DNA from: Pseudomonas protegens CHA0 | GTDB taxonomy: Bacteria > Pseudomonadota > Gammaproteobacteria > Pseudomonadales > Pseudomonadaceae | NCBI RefSeq assembly: GCF_000397205.1 | Contig: NC_021237.1 | Coordinates: forward strand, 5,005,501 to 5,069,500 | Reading direction: 5' to 3' | DNA length: 64,000 nucleotides | Shown: positions 36,132 to 45,793 of the stretch, piece after piece | How the letters are laid out: every line of letters begins with the position of its first letter | Position numbering within the stretch: position 1 is the stretch's first letter | Program-made: the position numbers and the translations under genes | Notes under the pieces: generated by a model | What the model saw: the letters and a program-made list of their open reading frames with translations, nothing else | What the model was told of the DNA's origin: nothing | Databases searched by the model: none

Positions 36132-36385
36132 TGAATCTTTTTGACTTCTTTCGTGCCAGCAAAAAGGTCAGCACCGCGTCGGTAGCGAAAGAGCGTCTAC
36201 AGATCATCGTGGCGCATGAACGCGGCCAGCGCAGCACCCCTGATTACTTGCCCGCCTTGCAGAAGGAACTGGTGGAAGTGATCCGCAAGTACGTCAATAT
36301 CGGGTCCGACGACGTGCACGTCGCTCTGGAAAACCAGGGCAGCTGCTCGATCCTGGAACTCAATATCACCCTGCCTGATCGCTGA
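36131..36385 (+). CDS. minE: Cell division topological specificity factor MinE
   Basis: The 84-aa partner of MinD. The N-terminal membrane-targeting and anti-MinCD segment is [12 protein letters not shown] with [14 protein letters not shown]; the C-terminal topological specificity domain ends LEQ-like in [10 protein letters not shown]. One-base overlap with minD ensures coupled synthesis. Confidence 0.97.
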   Translation: MNLFDFFRASKKVSTASVAKERLQIIVAHERGQRSTPDYLPALQKELVEVIRKYVNIGSDDVHVALENQGSCSILELNITLPDR

Positions 36386-36477
36386 TTGATCCGACGGGAG
36401 CCACGGCGGCTCGCTGGCCTCATGCATTGCATCGAGGTCGGCGAGCCGCCGTTGGCGTTTGTTACGAGGCTGTTTCA

Positions 36478-37113
36478 ATGCCGTTGTCGAATATCCACAT
36501 CCTGCATCAGGACCCCGCCGTCCTGGTGGTGAACAAACCCACCCTGCTGCTTTCAGTCCCCGGTCGCGCCGACGACAACAAGGACTGCCTGATCACTCGC
36601 CTGCAGGAAAACGGCTACCCCGAAGCCCGTATCGTCCACCGGCTGGATTGGGAAACCTCGGGCATCATTCTCCTGGCCCGGGACGCTGATACCCATCGCG
36701 AACTGTCGCGACAGTTTCATGACCGCGAAACCGAAAAGGCCTACACCGCCCTGTGCTGGGGCCAGCCGGAACTGGACAGCGGCAGCATCGATCTGCCCTT
36801 GCGTTATGATCCGCCAACCAAACCCCGGCATGTGGTGGACCACGAATTCGGCAAGCACGCCCTGACCTTCTGGCGAGTGCTGGAGCGCTGCGGCGACTGG
36901 TGCCGGGTCGAATTGACCCCCATCACCGGCCGCTCTCATCAGTTGCGGGTACACATGCTTTCCATCGGCCATCCGCTGCTGGGTGACGGCCTTTATGCCC
37001 ATCCACAAGCACTGGCGGCCTGGCCCCGCCTATGCCTGCATGCCAGCATGCTCAGCTTCACTCACCCGCAGACAGGCGAGCGCCTGCGCTTCGAGTGCCC
37101 CGCGCCGTTCTGA
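36478..37113 (+). CDS. RluA-family pseudouridine synthase
   Basis: The 211-aa enzyme isomerises uridine in rRNA or tRNA. The catalytic Asp lies in [18 protein letters not shown] near residue 60, and the terminal signature is [21 protein letters not shown]. It lacks an S4 domain and is short, like RluA itself (23S U746/tRNA U32), which is the likely but unproven target. The frame extends to 36427, but the ATG at 36478 gives a family-like start. It follows minE by 92 bp. Confidence 0.88.
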   Translation: MPLSNIHILHQDPAVLVVNKPTLLLSVPGRADDNKDCLITRLQENGYPEARIVHRLDWETSGIILLARDADTHRELSRQFHDRETEKAYTALCWGQPELDSGSIDLPLRYDPPTKPRHVVDHEFGKHALTFWRVLERCGDWCRVELTPITGRSHQLRVHMLSIGHPLLGDGLYAHPQALAAWPRLCLHASMLSFTHPQTGERLRFECPAPF

Positions 37114-37123
37114 CCCCCCCACT

Positions 37124-37191
37124 GCAGGAGCCGGCTTGCCGGCGATGTCGCCCCGGCGCCTGTTCTTCGCCGGCAAGCCGGCTCCTACAAG
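37124..37191. repeat. Paired REP element
   Basis: Arms gcaggagccggcttgccggcga (37124–37145) and tcgccggcaagccggctcctac (37168–37189) face each other between the pseudouridine synthase gene and apeB. Confidence 0.85.
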
Positions 37192-37237
37192 GCCCGCCTA
37201 TACGTTAAACTCGCGCCACTGCTGTCTGGAGCTACTT

Positions 37238-38527
37238 ATGCGCGAAGAGTTGAACCAAGGCCTGATCGACTTTCTCAAGGCCTCCCCTACCCCTTTCCAT
37301 GCCACTGCCAGCCTCGTTCAACGCCTGGAAGCGGCGGGTTACCAGCGCCTCGACGAGCGCGAGCCATGGACCACCGAAGCCAACGGCCGCTACTACGTCA
37401 CCCGTAACGACTCCTCCATCGTCGCCTTCAAACTGGGCCGGCATTCGCCACTGCAAGGCGGCATCCGCCTGGTAGGCGCCCACACCGACAGCCCCTGCCT
37501 GCGGGTCAAGCCCCAGCCGGAACTGCAACGCCAGGGCTTCTGGCAACTGGGCGTCGAAGTCTATGGCGGCGCATTGCTGGCTCCGTGGTTCGACCGCGAC
37601 CTGTCCCTGGCCGGCCGCGTGACCTTCCGCCGCGACGGCAAGGTGGAAAGCCAGCTGATCGACTTCAAGGCGCCGATCGCGATCATTCCCAACCTGGCCA
37701 TCCACCTCAACCGTGAAGCCAATCAGGGCTGGGCGATCAACGCGCAGAACGAATTGCCGCCGATCCTGGCCCAGTTCGCCGGCGATGAGCGGGTGGATTT
37801 CCGAGCGGTCCTGACCGACCAACTGGCCCGCGAACACGGCCTGAACGCCGATGTGGTGCTGGACTACGAGTTGAGCTTCTACGACACCCAGAGTGCTGCC
37901 GTGATCGGCCTGCACGGTGACTTCATTGCCGGCGCGCGCCTGGACAACCTGCTGTCCTGTTACGCCGGGCTGCAGGCCCTGTTGACGGCCGACAGCGAGG
38001 AAACCTGCGTACTGGTGTGCAACGACCATGAAGAAGTCGGCTCCTGCTCGGCTTGCGGCGCTGATGGTCCGATGCTCGAACAGACCCTGCGCCGCCTGCT
38101 GCCCGAAGGCGACGAGTTCGTCCGCACCATCCAGAGGTCGCTGCTGATTTCCGCAGACAATGCCCACGGCGTACACCCCAACTACGCCGACAAGCATGAC
38201 GCCAATCACGGCCCGAAACTCAATGCCGGCCCGGTGATCAAGGTCAACAGCAACCAGCGCTACGCCACCAACAGCGAAACCGCCGGCTTCTTCCGCCACC
38301 TGTGCATGGCCGAAGAAGTGCCGGTACAGAGCTTCGTGGTACGCAGCGACATGGGTTGCGGCTCGACCATCGGCCCTATCACCGCCAGCCATCTGGGGGT
38401 ACGCACTGTGGACATCGGCCTGCCGACCTTCGCCATGCACTCGATCCGCGAGCTCTGTGGCAGCCATGACCTGGCTCATCTGGTGAAAGTGCTGAGCGCC
38501 TTCTACGCTAGCCACGAACTGCCATGA
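37238..38527 (+). CDS. apeB: M18 family aminopeptidase
   Basis: The 429-aa dinuclear zinc aminopeptidase is of the aspartyl-aminopeptidase family. Metal-site segments are [33 protein letters not shown] (catalytic Glu plus ligand) and [17 protein letters not shown] near the C-terminus. It normally forms a cytoplasmic dodecamer. The start is ATG 37238 with TGGAG upstream. The frame is open back to 36983, but that region overlaps the previous gene and the REP pair. Confidence 0.95.
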   Translation: MREELNQGLIDFLKASPTPFHATASLVQRLEAAGYQRLDEREPWTTEANGRYYVTRNDSSIVAFKLGRHSPLQGGIRLVGAHTDSPCLRVKPQPELQRQGFWQLGVEVYGGALLAPWFDRDLSLAGRVTFRRDGKVESQLIDFKAPIAIIPNLAIHLNREANQGWAINAQNELPPILAQFAGDERVDFRAVLTDQLAREHGLNADVVLDYELSFYDTQSAAVIGLHGDFIAGARLDNLLSCYAGLQALLTADSEETCVLVCNDHEEVGSCSACGADGPMLEQTLRRLLPEGDEFVRTIQRSLLISADNAHGVHPNYADKHDANHGPKLNAGPVIKVNSNQRYATNSETAGFFRHLCMAEEVPVQSFVVRSDMGCGSTIGPITASHLGVRTVDIGLPTFAMHSIRELCGSHDLAHLVKVLSAFYASHELP

Positions 38528-38638
38528 GGCAGAGGGCGGGCGCGTGGACACACGCCCGCCTGTTTCTGATGCACATCAACCCGGGCCGCGACAAAGCGAC
38601 CTAGACTTACAGTTACTCCTCCTGACAAGGCTGTCGCC

Positions 38639-38815
38639 ATGATCTCGATGTCTTCGTTCCACTCCATGCTCATCCCCATTCTCACGGGCATGATCCTGCT
38701 GGCCATCGGCTTCAACTTCCGGGACAAGAACCTCGGTGTGTTCAGCATGTGGATCGGCATGCTGCTGATTCTCGGCACCGTGGTCTACAAGATCCTGGCC
38801 AAGCTCGCGGAATAA
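38639..38815 (+). CDS. 58-aa two-helix membrane protein
   Basis: This small gene starts at ATG 38639 and ends with TAA at 38813–38815. The product has two hydrophobic segments (about 8–23 and 36–51) joined by a charged loop (FNFRDKNLG), so it is a hairpin inner-membrane protein with its loop in the cytoplasm. Hydrophobic patterning over the whole length and the spacing between apeB and the channel gene support coding. No Shine–Dalgarno stands out beyond CAAGG at 38626–38630. Function unknown. Confidence 0.65.
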   Translation: MISMSSFHSMLIPILTGMILLAIGFNFRDKNLGVFSMWIGMLLILGTVVYKILAKLAE

Positions 38816-38893
38816 ATGCAGCACTCACCCTCGCATTGAATTTGGCGGCCTCGTACACTCGGTCGATCCATTTTCCCCGAGGTTGACCGCCCA

Positions 38894-41050
38894 GTGTTCG
38901 CTCGTCTTTTTGCCCTGCCCTGCTATGTGCTCGTCTGCCTGCTGACCCTGCTGCCCCTGGGGAGCGCCCAGGCGGTGGGCTTGCCTGGCTTGCTGGGCAA
39001 CCAGACCAAGGCGCAGCCCCAGGCTGAGGAACCCCTGGGGCAATCCCTGGACGAGGTGATCAAGTCCCTGGAGAACGACCAGCAACGGACCAAGCTGCTG
39101 GCGGACCTGAAGAAACTGCGAGATGCCACGAAAAAAGCCCAGCCCACGCCAGAAGAAGGCGTACTGGGCCTGATCGGCGGCACCCTGTCGAACCTGGAAA
39201 AGCAATTCTCCGGGGCCGACAGCCCGGTTACCCGCTGGTCCGACGAGTTCGACCTGGCCAAGGAAGAACTCTCGGCACTGATGCTGCCAGCCAGCCAGTG
39301 GCTGCCGATCATCTTTGCCTTTGCCCTGATCCTCATGGTCTGGAGCCTGCTGGCAGCAGCGCTGATCTGGCTCAGCCACCGGGTGCGCCTGCGCTTCGGC
39401 CTGACCGAAGACCTGCCCCAGCACCCCAAGACCTGGGACCTGCTGCGCTTTGCCCTGCGCAAGCTCGGCCCCTGGCTGATCGCCCTGTTGATCACGGTCT
39501 ACATGACCTACTCCCTGCCCTCTTCCCTGGGCAAGGACCTGGCCATGGTCCTGGCCTACGCCCTGGTGGTCGGCACCTGTTTCTCGGCGATCTGCGTGGT
39601 GGCGTTCTCCGTACTCGATGGCCCGCACCGCCATCGCGCCCTGTACATCCTGCGGCGCCAGGCCTTCCGCCCGCTGTGGTGGATCGGCAGCTTCGCCGCC
39701 TTTGGCGAGGCCCTGAGCGACCCACGCATGGTGGCCAGCCTGGGCCAGCACCTGGCCCATACCGCGGCGACCTTCGCCAATGTCATGGCGGCGCTGTCCA
39801 CCGGCGTGTTCATCCTGCGTTTCCGCCGCCCCATCGCCCACCTGATCCGCAATCAGCCACTGTCACGGCGCCTGACCCGCCGGGCCCTGAGCGACACCAT
39901 CGAGATCATCGGCACCTTCTGGTACCTGCCGGCCCTGGTGCTGGTAGGTATCTCGCTGTTCGCCACCTTCGTTTCCGCCGGCGACACCAGCACCGCCCTG
40001 CGCCAGTCGTTGCTGTGCACGGTACTGCTGGTGCTGTGCATGGTGATCAACGGCCTGGTACGCCGCCATGCCCTCAAGCCCCAGCGCGGGCACAAACGCC
40101 ATGCGCTGTACTCCGAGCGGCTGAAAAGCTTCTTCTACACCCTGGCTCACCTGGCGGTCTGGCTGGCATTCATCGAGCTCGGCCTGCGGGTCTGGGGCAT
40201 GTCGCTGATCCGCTTCACCGAAGGCGATGGCCATGAAGTCAGCGTCAAGCTGTTCAGCCTCGGCGGCACCCTGATCTTTGCCTGGCTGATCTGGATTCTC
40301 AGCGACACCGCGGTGCATCACGCCCTGACCCGTTCGCGCAAGGGCCTGGCCAACGCGCGCGCGCAAACCATGATGCCGCTGATTCGCAACGTGCTGTTCG
40401 TGGCGATCTTCATCATTGCCACCATCGTTGCCCTGGCGAACATGGGCATGAACGTCACGCCGCTGCTGGCCGGTGCCGGTGTCATCGGCCTGGCCATCGG
40501 TTTCGGCGCCCAGTCCCTGGTAGCGGACTTGATCACCGGCCTGTTCATCATCATCGAGGACTCCCTGGCCATCGACGACTACGTCGATGTCGGCGGCCAC
40601 CTGGGCACCGTCGAGGGCCTGACTATCCGTACCGTGCGCCTGCGGGACATCGACGGCATCGTGCACACCATCCCGTTCAGCGAAATCAAGAGCATCAAGA
40701 ACTACTCCCGGGAGTTCGGCTACGCGATCTTCCGCGTGGCGATCCCGTACAACATGGAAATCGACGACGCAATCAAGCTGATGCGCGATGTCGGCCAGAA
40801 GATGCGCACCGACCCCCTGCAGCGCCGCAATATCTGGTCGCCGCTGGAAATCCAGGGGGTGGAGAGTTTCGAGTCCGGCAGCGCCATCCTCCGGGCCCGT
40901 TTCAAGACTGCACCGATCAAGCAGTGGGAAGTGTCCCGGGCGTTCAACCTGTCCCTCAAGCGTCACCTCGACGAAGCCGGGCTGGACCTGGCTACGCCGC
41001 GCATGAGCATCCAGGTGATCACCGCAGGCGGCGGCGCGGAAAAGGAGTGA
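38894..41050 (+). CDS. MscS-family mechanosensitive channel, large form
   Basis: The 718-aa protein has a signal peptide (1–27), a periplasmic helical domain (about 30–130), and about ten membrane helices. The MscS core is GAGVIGLAIGFGAQSLVADLITG (pore helix TM3, near 530–560), the beta domain EDSLAIDDYVDVGGHLGTVEGL, and a cytoplasmic vestibule to about 700. It resembles YbiO/MscK-type large channels that release solutes on osmotic downshock. The start is GTG 38894 after CGAGG. Confidence 0.9.
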   Translation: MFARLFALPCYVLVCLLTLLPLGSAQAVGLPGLLGNQTKAQPQAEEPLGQSLDEVIKSLENDQQRTKLLADLKKLRDATKKAQPTPEEGVLGLIGGTLSNLEKQFSGADSPVTRWSDEFDLAKEELSALMLPASQWLPIIFAFALILMVWSLLAAALIWLSHRVRLRFGLTEDLPQHPKTWDLLRFALRKLGPWLIALLITVYMTYSLPSSLGKDLAMVLAYALVVGTCFSAICVVAFSVLDGPHRHRALYILRRQAFRPLWWIGSFAAFGEALSDPRMVASLGQHLAHTAATFANVMAALSTGVFILRFRRPIAHLIRNQPLSRRLTRRALSDTIEIIGTFWYLPALVLVGISLFATFVSAGDTSTALRQSLLCTVLLVLCMVINGLVRRHALKPQRGHKRHALYSERLKSFFYTLAHLAVWLAFIELGLRVWGMSLIRFTEGDGHEVSVKLFSLGGTLIFAWLIWILSDTAVHHALTRSRKGLANARAQTMMPLIRNVLFVAIFIIATIVALANMGMNVTPLLAGAGVIGLAIGFGAQSLVADLITGLFIIIEDSLAIDDYVDVGGHLGTVEGLTIRTVRLRDIDGIVHTIPFSEIKSIKNYSREFGYAIFRVAIPYNMEIDDAIKLMRDVGQKMRTDPLQRRNIWSPLEIQGVESFESGSAILRARFKTAPIKQWEVSRAFNLSLKRHLDEAGLDLATPRMSIQVITAGGGAEKE

Positions 41051-41052
41051 TC

Positions 41053-41080
41053 CTGTAGAAGCCGGCTTGCCGGCGAACGA
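41053..41080. repeat. Single REP element
   Basis: ctgtagaagccggcttgccggcgaacga lies between the convergent channel and GntR genes. No partner arm is present. Confidence 0.7.
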
Positions 41081-41089
41081 CACTGGCGC

Positions 41090-41803
41090 CTAAAGAACGT
41101 CAACACCGACATGAATCGCGTCATGGCGCCAGAACTCCAGGTCGCAATCGATCAGCCGCTCGTGCTGGTCATAGTTCACCCGGGCAATCCGCAGCCCCGG
41201 GCTGCCCACCGAGACCTTCAAGGCCGCCGCCGCTTCCGGCTGCAGTGAGGTGGGCACGATTTCAAAGCGCACCCGTCCGTAGTGCAGGTCGTAATGCCGG
41301 GCATAGAGTTCGGTGATCGACTGGTTCAGGTCCAGATCGAGAATCTTCGGAAAATACTTGGGGTTCAGGTAGTGCTCGACATACAGCACCAGTCGCTCAT
41401 CGATACGTCGTGCGCGGCAGATCTGGATCACGCTGGACAGTGCCGGCAATTGCAGCCAGGCGCAGACCGCCGCCGATGCCGGTTGCAGGCGCGCGGAAAT
41501 CACCTCGGTGGAGGGCACCCGCCCCTGGGCGCTGACCATGGCGTGGAAGTGGCTGCGCTGCATCAGGTTGTAGGCCAGGCGCGGCGGCGAGACAAACCAG
41601 CCACGACGCTCTTCACGGTAGATCTGGCCCTGGGCCTCCAGTTGCAGCAGGGCCTCACGCACAGTGATGCGGGTGGTGGCAAATAGCTCGCTGAGCTTGC
41701 GTTCGGCCGGCAGCTTGCTACCGGGCGCCAACAGCCCGTGGGCGATCTGCTCCTGCAGGACCTGGCCGATGGCTGTCACCGCTTTGGTTGCATCAATACG
41801 CAT
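41090..41803 (-). CDS. GntR-family regulator with UTRA domain
   Basis: 237 aa. The winged helix is at about 5–75 (LPAERKLSELFATTRITVREALLQLEAQGQIYREERRGWFVSP). A UTRA ligand domain (HutC/PhnF type) follows, including ICRARRIDERLVLYVEHYLN and the C-terminal FRYVNYDQHERLIDCDLEF-like stretch. PhnF-like relatives often control phosphonate genes. The ATG at 41803 is preferred to the TTG one codon upstream. Divergent from the ABC–phosphatase operon, with palindromes at both ends of the gap. Confidence 0.9.
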   Translation of the reverse strand: MRIDATKAVTAIGQVLQEQIAHGLLAPGSKLPAERKLSELFATTRITVREALLQLEAQGQIYREERRGWFVSPPRLAYNLMQRSHFHAMVSAQGRVPSTEVISARLQPASAAVCAWLQLPALSSVIQICRARRIDERLVLYVEHYLNPKYFPKILDLDLNQSITELYARHYDLHYGRVRFEIVPTSLQPEAAAALKVSVGSPGLRIARVNYDQHERLIDCDLEFWRHDAIHVGVDVL

Positions 41804-41816
41804 CAACGTTACCTAT

Positions 41817-41830
41817 CTGGACTAGACCAG
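41817..41830. promoter_or_regulatory. Candidate UTRA-GntR operator 1
   Basis: CTGGACTAGACCAG is a palindrome with one mismatched pair, 13 bp upstream of the regulator's own start codon, which suggests autoregulation. Confidence 0.5.
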
Positions 41831-42165
41831 CACTGTTTCAGGGCAGCGCAATGGCCGGGGCAGTGCTCTGCATCCGTGCCCAAAGCCTAGGCAATGCATA
41901 TGACTGACAGATGACAAAGGCGCTCAGCGGGCCTGTCACCAACTTGCAAATTACCCGCCAGATCCTTGTTCTGCGGGCGTTTGGCCATGGTCTACGCTTA
42001 TTTCGCAGCCTCGGACCTGCGCCTCAATCCATGCGTCGATCGTTGGCACCGACATCAAAGTGTCATCCAACCCGCCTAAATTGGCTCAGGTATTGCTGAC
42101 CTAGACCAACCCACCGCAAGACTGTCGATAAAACGCAGCGTTGAACACGCCCAAAGGAGCTTCGG
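41831..42165. other. Intergenic control region of the ABC–phosphatase operon
   Basis: The 362-bp divergent gap contains no ORF of note. Besides operator 1, CTGACCTAGACCAAC at 42096–42110 shares the core CTAGACCA and lies about 55–70 bp before the binding-protein gene. The remainder shows nothing I can assign. Confidence 0.45.
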
Positions 42166-43233
42166 ATGAAACAGCTTTTCCTGGCATCACTGTTAGGCTC
42201 GACCATTGCCCTGTGCACCGCCGCCATGGCTGCTGATAACGATTTGAAAACCCTGGAAGCCGCTGCGAAAGCAGAAGGCGCGGTCAACAGCGTCGGCATG
42301 CCCGATGACTGGGCCAACTGGAAAGGCACCTGGGAAGACCTGGCCAAGACCTACGGCCTCAAGCACATCGACACCGACATGAGCTCGGCCCAGGAGATCG
42401 CCAAGTTCGCCGCCGAGAAAGACAATGCCAGCGCCGATATCGGCGACGTTGGCGCGGCTTTCGGCCCGATCGCGGTCAAGCAGGGCGTGGCCCAGCCTTA
42501 CAAGCCGAGCACCTGGGCCCAGGTCCCGGACTGGGCCAAGGACAAGGACGGCAACTGGGCGCTGGCCTACACCGGCACCATCGCCTTCATCATCAACAAG
42601 AAGCTGCTGCACGGCTCCGAAGCGCCGAAGAGCTGGGCCGACCTGGAAAAGGGCAAGTACAAGGTTTCCATCGGTGACGTGAGCACCGCGGCCCAGGCCG
42701 CCAACGGCGTACTGGCCGCCGCCATTGCCAAGGGTGGTGACGAGAAGAACATCCAGCCGGCGCTGCTGATGTTCGCCGAGATCGCCAAGCAGGGGCGCCT
42801 GTCCCTGGCCAACCCGACCATCGCCACCATGGAAAAGGGTGAAGTGGAAGTGGGCGTGGTCTGGGACTTCAACGGCCTGAGCTACCGCAACAAGATGGTC
42901 AACAAGGACGACTACATCGTGCTGATCCCGTCGGACGGCTCGGTGATCTCCGGCTACACCACCATCATCAACAAGTACGCCAAGCATCCCAACGCCGCCA
43001 AGCTGACCCGCGAGTACATCTTCAGCGACGCCGGCCAGACCAACCTGGCCCGCGGCAATGCGCGGCCGATCCGTGCCGAGCACCTGACCCTGCCGGCGGA
43101 CGTACAGGCCAACCTGCTGCCCAACGAGCAGTACAAGCACGTAACACCGATCAAGGACGCCGATGCCTGGGAGAAAACCTCCAAGGGCCTGCCGCAGAAG
43201 TGGCAGGAAGAAGTGATCATCAACATGCAGTAA
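42166..43233 (+). CDS. ABC transporter substrate-binding protein
   Basis: The 355-aa periplasmic protein has a signal peptide (1–22, ending AAMA|ADN). The fold is class II type as in iron, thiamine, spermidine and 2-aminoethylphosphonate binding proteins, shown by DLKTLEAAAKAEGAVNSVGMPDDWANW and ANPTIATMEKGEVEVGVVWDFNG. AAAGGAG lies upstream of the ATG. It is the first gene of the operon. Phosphatases downstream favour a phosphorus-containing ligand, which is inference. Confidence 0.9.
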   Translation: MKQLFLASLLGSTIALCTAAMAADNDLKTLEAAAKAEGAVNSVGMPDDWANWKGTWEDLAKTYGLKHIDTDMSSAQEIAKFAAEKDNASADIGDVGAAFGPIAVKQGVAQPYKPSTWAQVPDWAKDKDGNWALAYTGTIAFIINKKLLHGSEAPKSWADLEKGKYKVSIGDVSTAAQAANGVLAAAIAKGGDEKNIQPALLMFAEIAKQGRLSLANPTIATMEKGEVEVGVVWDFNGLSYRNKMVNKDDYIVLIPSDGSVISGYTTIINKYAKHPNAAKLTREYIFSDAGQTNLARGNARPIRAEHLTLPADVQANLLPNEQYKHVTPIKDADAWEKTSKGLPQKWQEEVIINMQ

Positions 43234-43243
43234 GGCTGCATCC

Positions 43244-43331
43244 CTGTAGGAGCCGGCTTGCCGGCGAATGGCTCAAAGGCGCTGCACAGACAAGCGCACA
43301 CAGACCACTCGCCGGCAAGCCGGCTCCTACA
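43244..43331. repeat. Paired REP inside the ABC operon
   Basis: Arms tgtaggagccggcttgccggcga (about 43245–43266) and tcgccggcaagccggctcctaca (43309–43331) lie between the binding-protein and phosphatase genes. A stem here could stabilise the first cistron. Confidence 0.85.
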
Positions 43332-43357
43332 CACCCGATCCCGGAGCCCTCCACCTC

Positions 43358-44164
43358 ATGAAGCACAACGTCATCCTTGTGGTGCTCGACGGCCTCAACC
43401 ACGAAGTTGCCCGACACGCCATGGGGCACCTGCAAGCCTACGTCGGTGCTGGCCGCGCCGCCCTGTACAAACTGCAATGCGAACTACCTGCCCTCTCCCG
43501 CCCTCTGTACGAATGCATACTCACCGGCGTGCGGCCGATCGACAGCGGTATCGTGCACAACCAGGTTTCGCGCCTGTCCAACCAGCGCAGTCTGTTCCAC
43601 TACGCCCGCGAGGCCGGCCTGAGCACTGCCGCCGCGGCCTATCACTGGGTCAGTGAGCTGTACAACCGTTCGCCCTTCAACGCCCCGCAAGACCGGCACA
43701 CCGCAAACCCTGAACTGCCGATCCAGTACGGCCACTTCTACTGGAGCGATCATTACCCCGATTCCCATCTGTTCGCCGACGCCGAGGACCTGCGCCTGCG
43801 CCATCAGCCCAACCTGCTGCTGGTGCATCCGATGAACATCGACGACGCCGGACACAAGCACGGCCTGGACAGTTCGCAGTACCGCAACAGCGCGCGCTCA
43901 GCGGACATCATTCTCGCCGACTACCTGCAAGGCTGGCTCGACGCCGGCTACCAGGTGCTGGTGACGGCCGACCACGGCATGAACAACGACCGCTCGCACA
44001 ATGGCCTGCTGGCTGAGGAGCGAGAGGTCCCGCTGTTCGTTCTCGGCGACGCTTTCAGCCTCGACCCCGCTGCCGCGCCGAAACAGACCGAACTGTGCGG
44101 CACCGTCTGCCAATTGCTGGGCGCGCCCCATGACAAACCTTTCTGCCGGGAGCTGTTGAAGTGA
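43358..44164 (+). CDS. Alkaline-phosphatase-superfamily phosphodiesterase/pyrophosphatase
   Basis: The 268-aa protein has the AP-superfamily metal frame: first Asp in NVILVVLDGLNHEV, nucleophile region in LSRPLYECILTGVRP, metal ligands in NIDDAGHKHGLD and VTADHGMNND. There is no signal peptide, so it probably acts in the cytoplasm after import. It overlaps the first permease gene by four bases (GTGA), so it is an integral part of the transport operon. Substrate type could be a nucleotide, phosphodiester or phosphonate. Confidence 0.85.
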   Translation: MKHNVILVVLDGLNHEVARHAMGHLQAYVGAGRAALYKLQCELPALSRPLYECILTGVRPIDSGIVHNQVSRLSNQRSLFHYAREAGLSTAAAAYHWVSELYNRSPFNAPQDRHTANPELPIQYGHFYWSDHYPDSHLFADAEDLRLRHQPNLLLVHPMNIDDAGHKHGLDSSQYRNSARSADIILADYLQGWLDAGYQVLVTADHGMNNDRSHNGLLAEEREVPLFVLGDAFSLDPAAAPKQTELCGTVCQLLGAPHDKPFCRELLK

Positions 44165-45006
44165 ATTCAGTCACCCGTAGCAAATGGCTGGCGGCCCTGT
44201 GCCTGGTGCCCTTCGCCCTGTTCTTCATCGTGTTCCAGATTGCCCCCCTGGTGTGGGTGCTGATCAACAGCCTGCAATCGGAAGAGTTCGGCTGGGGCCT
44301 GGCCAACTTCACCAGGATCTTCAGCTCGAAGTTCTACCTGCAGGCCATCCAGTACAGCCTGGAGATCAGTTTCTGGTCCAGCGTGTTCGGCATCATCATC
44401 GCGGTGCTGGGCAGCTACTCGCTGCGCCGGGTGGATTCGCGCCTGCGCAACTTCGTCAATGCCTTCGCCAACATGACCAGCAACTTCGCCGGGGTGCCCC
44501 TGGCTTTCGCCTTCATCATCCTGCTGGGCTTCAACGGCACCATCACCATCATGCTCAAGCAGTCGGGGATCATTCAGGACTTCAACCTGTACTCCAAGAC
44601 TGGGTTGATCATTCTCTACACCTACTTCCAGATCCCCCTTGGCGTGCTGCTGCTCTACCCGGCCTTCGACGCCCTGCGCGAGGACTGGCGTGAATCCGCC
44701 GCCTTGCTGGGGGCCAACGGCTGGCAGTTCTGGCGGCATATCGGCCTGCCGGTGCTGACCCCGGCGCTGCTGGGCACCTTCGTCATCCTGCTGGCCAACG
44801 CCCTGGGCGCCTACGCCACGGTCTACGCCCTGACCACCGGCAACTTCAACGTCCTGCCGATCCGCATCGCCGCCATGGTCTCCGGGGACATCTCCCTGGA
44901 TCCGAACATGGCCAGCGCCCTCGCCGTGGTGCTGGTGGCGCTGATGACCCTGGTGACCATCGTCCATCAACTGCTGTTGAAGAGGAGCTACCATGTCTCG
45001 CGCTGA
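44161..45006 (+). CDS. ABC transporter permease 1
   Basis: The 281-aa inner-membrane permease has six predicted helices and the EAA loop EDWRESAALLGANGWQFWRHIGLPVLTPAL. It starts at GTG 44161 in a four-base overlap with the phosphatase gene, and its end overlaps the next permease gene by 14 bases. It pairs with permease 2 in the same complex. Confidence 0.92.
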   Translation: MNSVTRSKWLAALCLVPFALFFIVFQIAPLVWVLINSLQSEEFGWGLANFTRIFSSKFYLQAIQYSLEISFWSSVFGIIIAVLGSYSLRRVDSRLRNFVNAFANMTSNFAGVPLAFAFIILLGFNGTITIMLKQSGIIQDFNLYSKTGLIILYTYFQIPLGVLLLYPAFDALREDWRESAALLGANGWQFWRHIGLPVLTPALLGTFVILLANALGAYATVYALTTGNFNVLPIRIAAMVSGDISLDPNMASALAVVLVALMTLVTIVHQLLLKRSYHVSR

Positions 45007-45793
45007 ACCCGGCTCCGCCGCGCTCTACCACCGAGTGATGGTCTACCTGCTGTTTGCCATCCTTCTGCTGCCGCTGCTGGGGACCTTCGTCTACTCGATT
45101 GCCAGCAGCTGGTCGGCGACCATCCTGCCCAGCGGCTTCACCTTCAAGTGGTACCTGCAGCTGTGGAGCGACCCACGTTTTCTCAATGCCTTCGGCCAGT
45201 CATTGCTGGTCTGCGTGGGTGCGCTGGTGCTTTCAGTGGTGCTGATCCTGCCGCTGCTGTTCGTGGTGCACTACCACTTCCCCAGGCTCGATGCGCTGAT
45301 GAACATCCTGATCCTGCTGCCCTTCGCGGTGCCGCCGGTGGTGTCCTCGGTGGGCCTGCTGCAACTCTATGGTTCGGGGCCCTTCGCCATGGTCGGCACG
45401 CCCTGGATCCTCATCGGCTGCTACTTCACCGTGGCATTGCCGTTCATGTACCGGGCCATCACCAACAACTTGCAGGCGATCAACCTGCGGGACCTGATGG
45501 ACGCTGCCCAACTGCTGGGCGCCAGTACCTGGCAGGCAGCCTTCCTGGTGGTCCTGCCGAACCTGCGCAAGGGCCTGATGGTGGCGCTGCTGCTGTCCTT
45601 CTCGTTCCTGTTCGGCGAGTTCGTGTTCGCCAACATCCTGGTGGGCACCCGCTATGAAACCCTGCAGGTCTACCTGAACAACATGCGCAACAGCAGCGGC
45701 CACTTCACCAGCGCCCTGGTGATTTCCTACTTCTTCTTCGTGCTGCTTCTGACCTGGGCCGCCAACATCTTGAACAAGGACAAAAGCCAATGA
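44993..45793 (+). CDS. ABC transporter permease 2
   Basis: The 266-aa permease has six helices and the EAA loop LMDAAQLLGASTWQAAFLVVLPNLRKGL. AGAGGAG lies just before its ATG, inside the end of permease 1. It overlaps the ATPase gene by four bases (ATGA). Confidence 0.92.
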   Translation: MSRAEPGSAALYHRVMVYLLFAILLLPLLGTFVYSIASSWSATILPSGFTFKWYLQLWSDPRFLNAFGQSLLVCVGALVLSVVLILPLLFVVHYHFPRLDALMNILILLPFAVPPVVSSVGLLQLYGSGPFAMVGTPWILIGCYFTVALPFMYRAITNNLQAINLRDLMDAAQLLGASTWQAAFLVVLPNLRKGLMVALLLSFSFLFGEFVFANILVGTRYETLQVYLNNMRNSSGHFTSALVISYFFFVLLLTWAANILNKDKSQ

